Source: G963665495 sp963665495 (lineage in GTDB: Bacteria; Desulfobacterota; Desulfovibrionia; Desulfovibrionales; Desulfovibrionaceae). Taken from it: DNA of 64,000 bases. Both the position numbers and the translations under genes were made by a program. This document shows positions 63,417-64,000 of this stretch, one piece after another (position 1 is the stretch's first letter; every line of letters starts with the position of its first letter). The stretch spans positions 5,890,001 to 5,954,000 of the forward strand of contig OY762289.1 in NCBI GenBank assembly GCA_963665495.1. Reading direction: 5' to 3'. The notes below the pieces were generated by a model that was given only the letters and a program-made list of their open reading frames with translations, was not told the origin of the DNA and did no database searches.

Positions 63417-64000
63417 TCAATTTGAGATGAACAGCGTACGCAGCCGTTCGTATTCCATGGCGGTGTCGAGCATGATGCTTTCGACGTCTTCCTGGGAAAG
63501 ATTGAAATAGTCTTCCCAGGCGGGGTCCAGCGAGTATTGGAGAGAATCCGCGCCCGTGCCCGCTCCGCTGAGCATGGAGAGCATGTCTGCCAGATGCACG
63601 GCAAAAACCAGAGGTTTGAATTGGGCAGGCGCGTTGCTTGGTTCGTGGTGGTAACGGATGCAATAGGTAAGTTCCTCGGGCAGGTTCCAATGCCTGGCCA
63701 GAGCCTCGCCGACTTCCGCATGGTTGATGCCGAACACCTGGCGTTCCATGCTGGCGAAGTCCATTGTCCCGTTGGTGTCGATGGAAAGCAGGATTTCCCG
63801 AGCGCGCCCTTCAAAGAAAATAGTCAGCACGGCTTTGCCGATGTCGTGCACTAGGGCTCCCGTATAGGCGGTTTCCGCGGAGAGGGGCTTTCTTGCAGCA
63901 AAGGAAATTTCCCGTGCCGCAATGGCTGCGAAAAGAGAATGTCCCCAGAGTTCGCCGCGTTCGGCTTCATAGCCGTTGAGGGGCCTGTCGTAAACATATG
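63417..64000 (-). CDS. HDOD-domain protein (5' part beyond window)
   Basis: About 194 C-terminal residues of a leftward gene are present; the frame stays open to the right edge, so the N-terminus is missing. The visible part has GYEAERGELWGHSLFAAIAA, LVHDIGKAVLTIFF, NHAEVGEALARHWNLPEEL and IRYHHEP, typical of HDOD domains used in signalling and chemotaxis-linked control. The metal-binding HD pair is present. Confidence 0.85.
   Translation of the reverse strand, partial: YVYDRPLNGYEAERGELWGHSLFAAIAAREISFAARKPLSAETAYTGALVHDIGKAVLTIFFEGRAREILLSIDTNGTMDFASMERQVFGINHAEVGEALARHWNLPEELTYCIRYHHEPSNAPAQFKPLVFAVHLADMLSMLSGAGTGADSLQYSLDPAWEDYFNLSQEDVESIMLDTAMEYERLRTLFISN

Overview
The window reads as a chromosomal segment of a sulfate- or sulfite-respiring deltaproteobacterium, most likely family Desulfovibrionaceae. 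The evidence is a clustered iron-dependent alcohol dehydrogenase, HdrCBA-FlxDCBA, aldehyde ferredoxin oxidoreductases, a Mop-type molybdenum aldehyde oxidoreductase, and the DVU_1551-1558-type gene set next to mop. I cannot name the species from sequence alone. I see no phage, insertion sequence or CRISPR array.

Layout. 120-4827 (minus strand) is a translation operon, hisS-aspS-def-fmt. A 1.2 kb intergenic region with a sigma-54 promoter then leads into adh (6062-7243). After a strong terminator come hdrC-hdrB-hdrA-flxD-flxC-flxB-flxA and a ferritin-like gene (to 14801). 14917-19920 holds two aldehyde ferredoxin oxidoreductase paralogues around a nucleotidyltransferase-HD protein. 20127-26560 holds a TrfA-like protein, nadB, a second iron alcohol dehydrogenase, and a PAS histidine kinase with its NtrC-type regulator. 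26876-32904 (minus) encodes two large exported beta-helix proteins with almost identical C-termini. A second 1.2 kb intergenic region, again with a sigma-54 promoter, leads into a molybdopterin-binding protein gene, mop, and ten tightly overlapping genes (to 48004). These ten include the radical SAM protein TrsS, a methyltransferase, an acyl/AMP-ligase, XdhC and a MobA/MocA-like nucleotidyltransferase-HD protein. 48392-50818 encodes an exported GH18 protein carrying the same Trp-rich repeats as the two surface proteins. 51036-61698 is housekeeping: tRNA-Gly(CCC), rimP, nusA, ylxR, infB, ylxP, nrnA, truB, rpsO and pnp. The window ends with a sugar transporter and a truncated HDOD-domain gene.

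How the genes may work together. Adh would oxidise ethanol or another alcohol to an aldehyde with NAD+. FlxABCD-HdrABC would reoxidise NADH, probably with flavin-based electron bifurcation between ferredoxin and a disulfide acceptor. AOR and Mop would oxidise the aldehyde to the acid. The mop-linked genes look partly like cofactor maturation for Mop (XdhC, MocA-like protein, molybdopterin-binding protein) and partly like an uncharacterised radical SAM pathway.

The most notable new observation is that the regions upstream of adh and of the mop operon share one promoter design: GTTGWTTTGACCCAA, then TGWGTCA, then WGACTCA with identical 14 and 3 bp gaps; an AAAACGACCC box 107-108 bp downstream of the first TGACCCA; and a -24/-12 promoter exactly 84 bp after the start of that box. 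This suggests that one sigma-54 activator, plausibly the regulator at 25208-26560, controls both alcohol and aldehyde oxidation.
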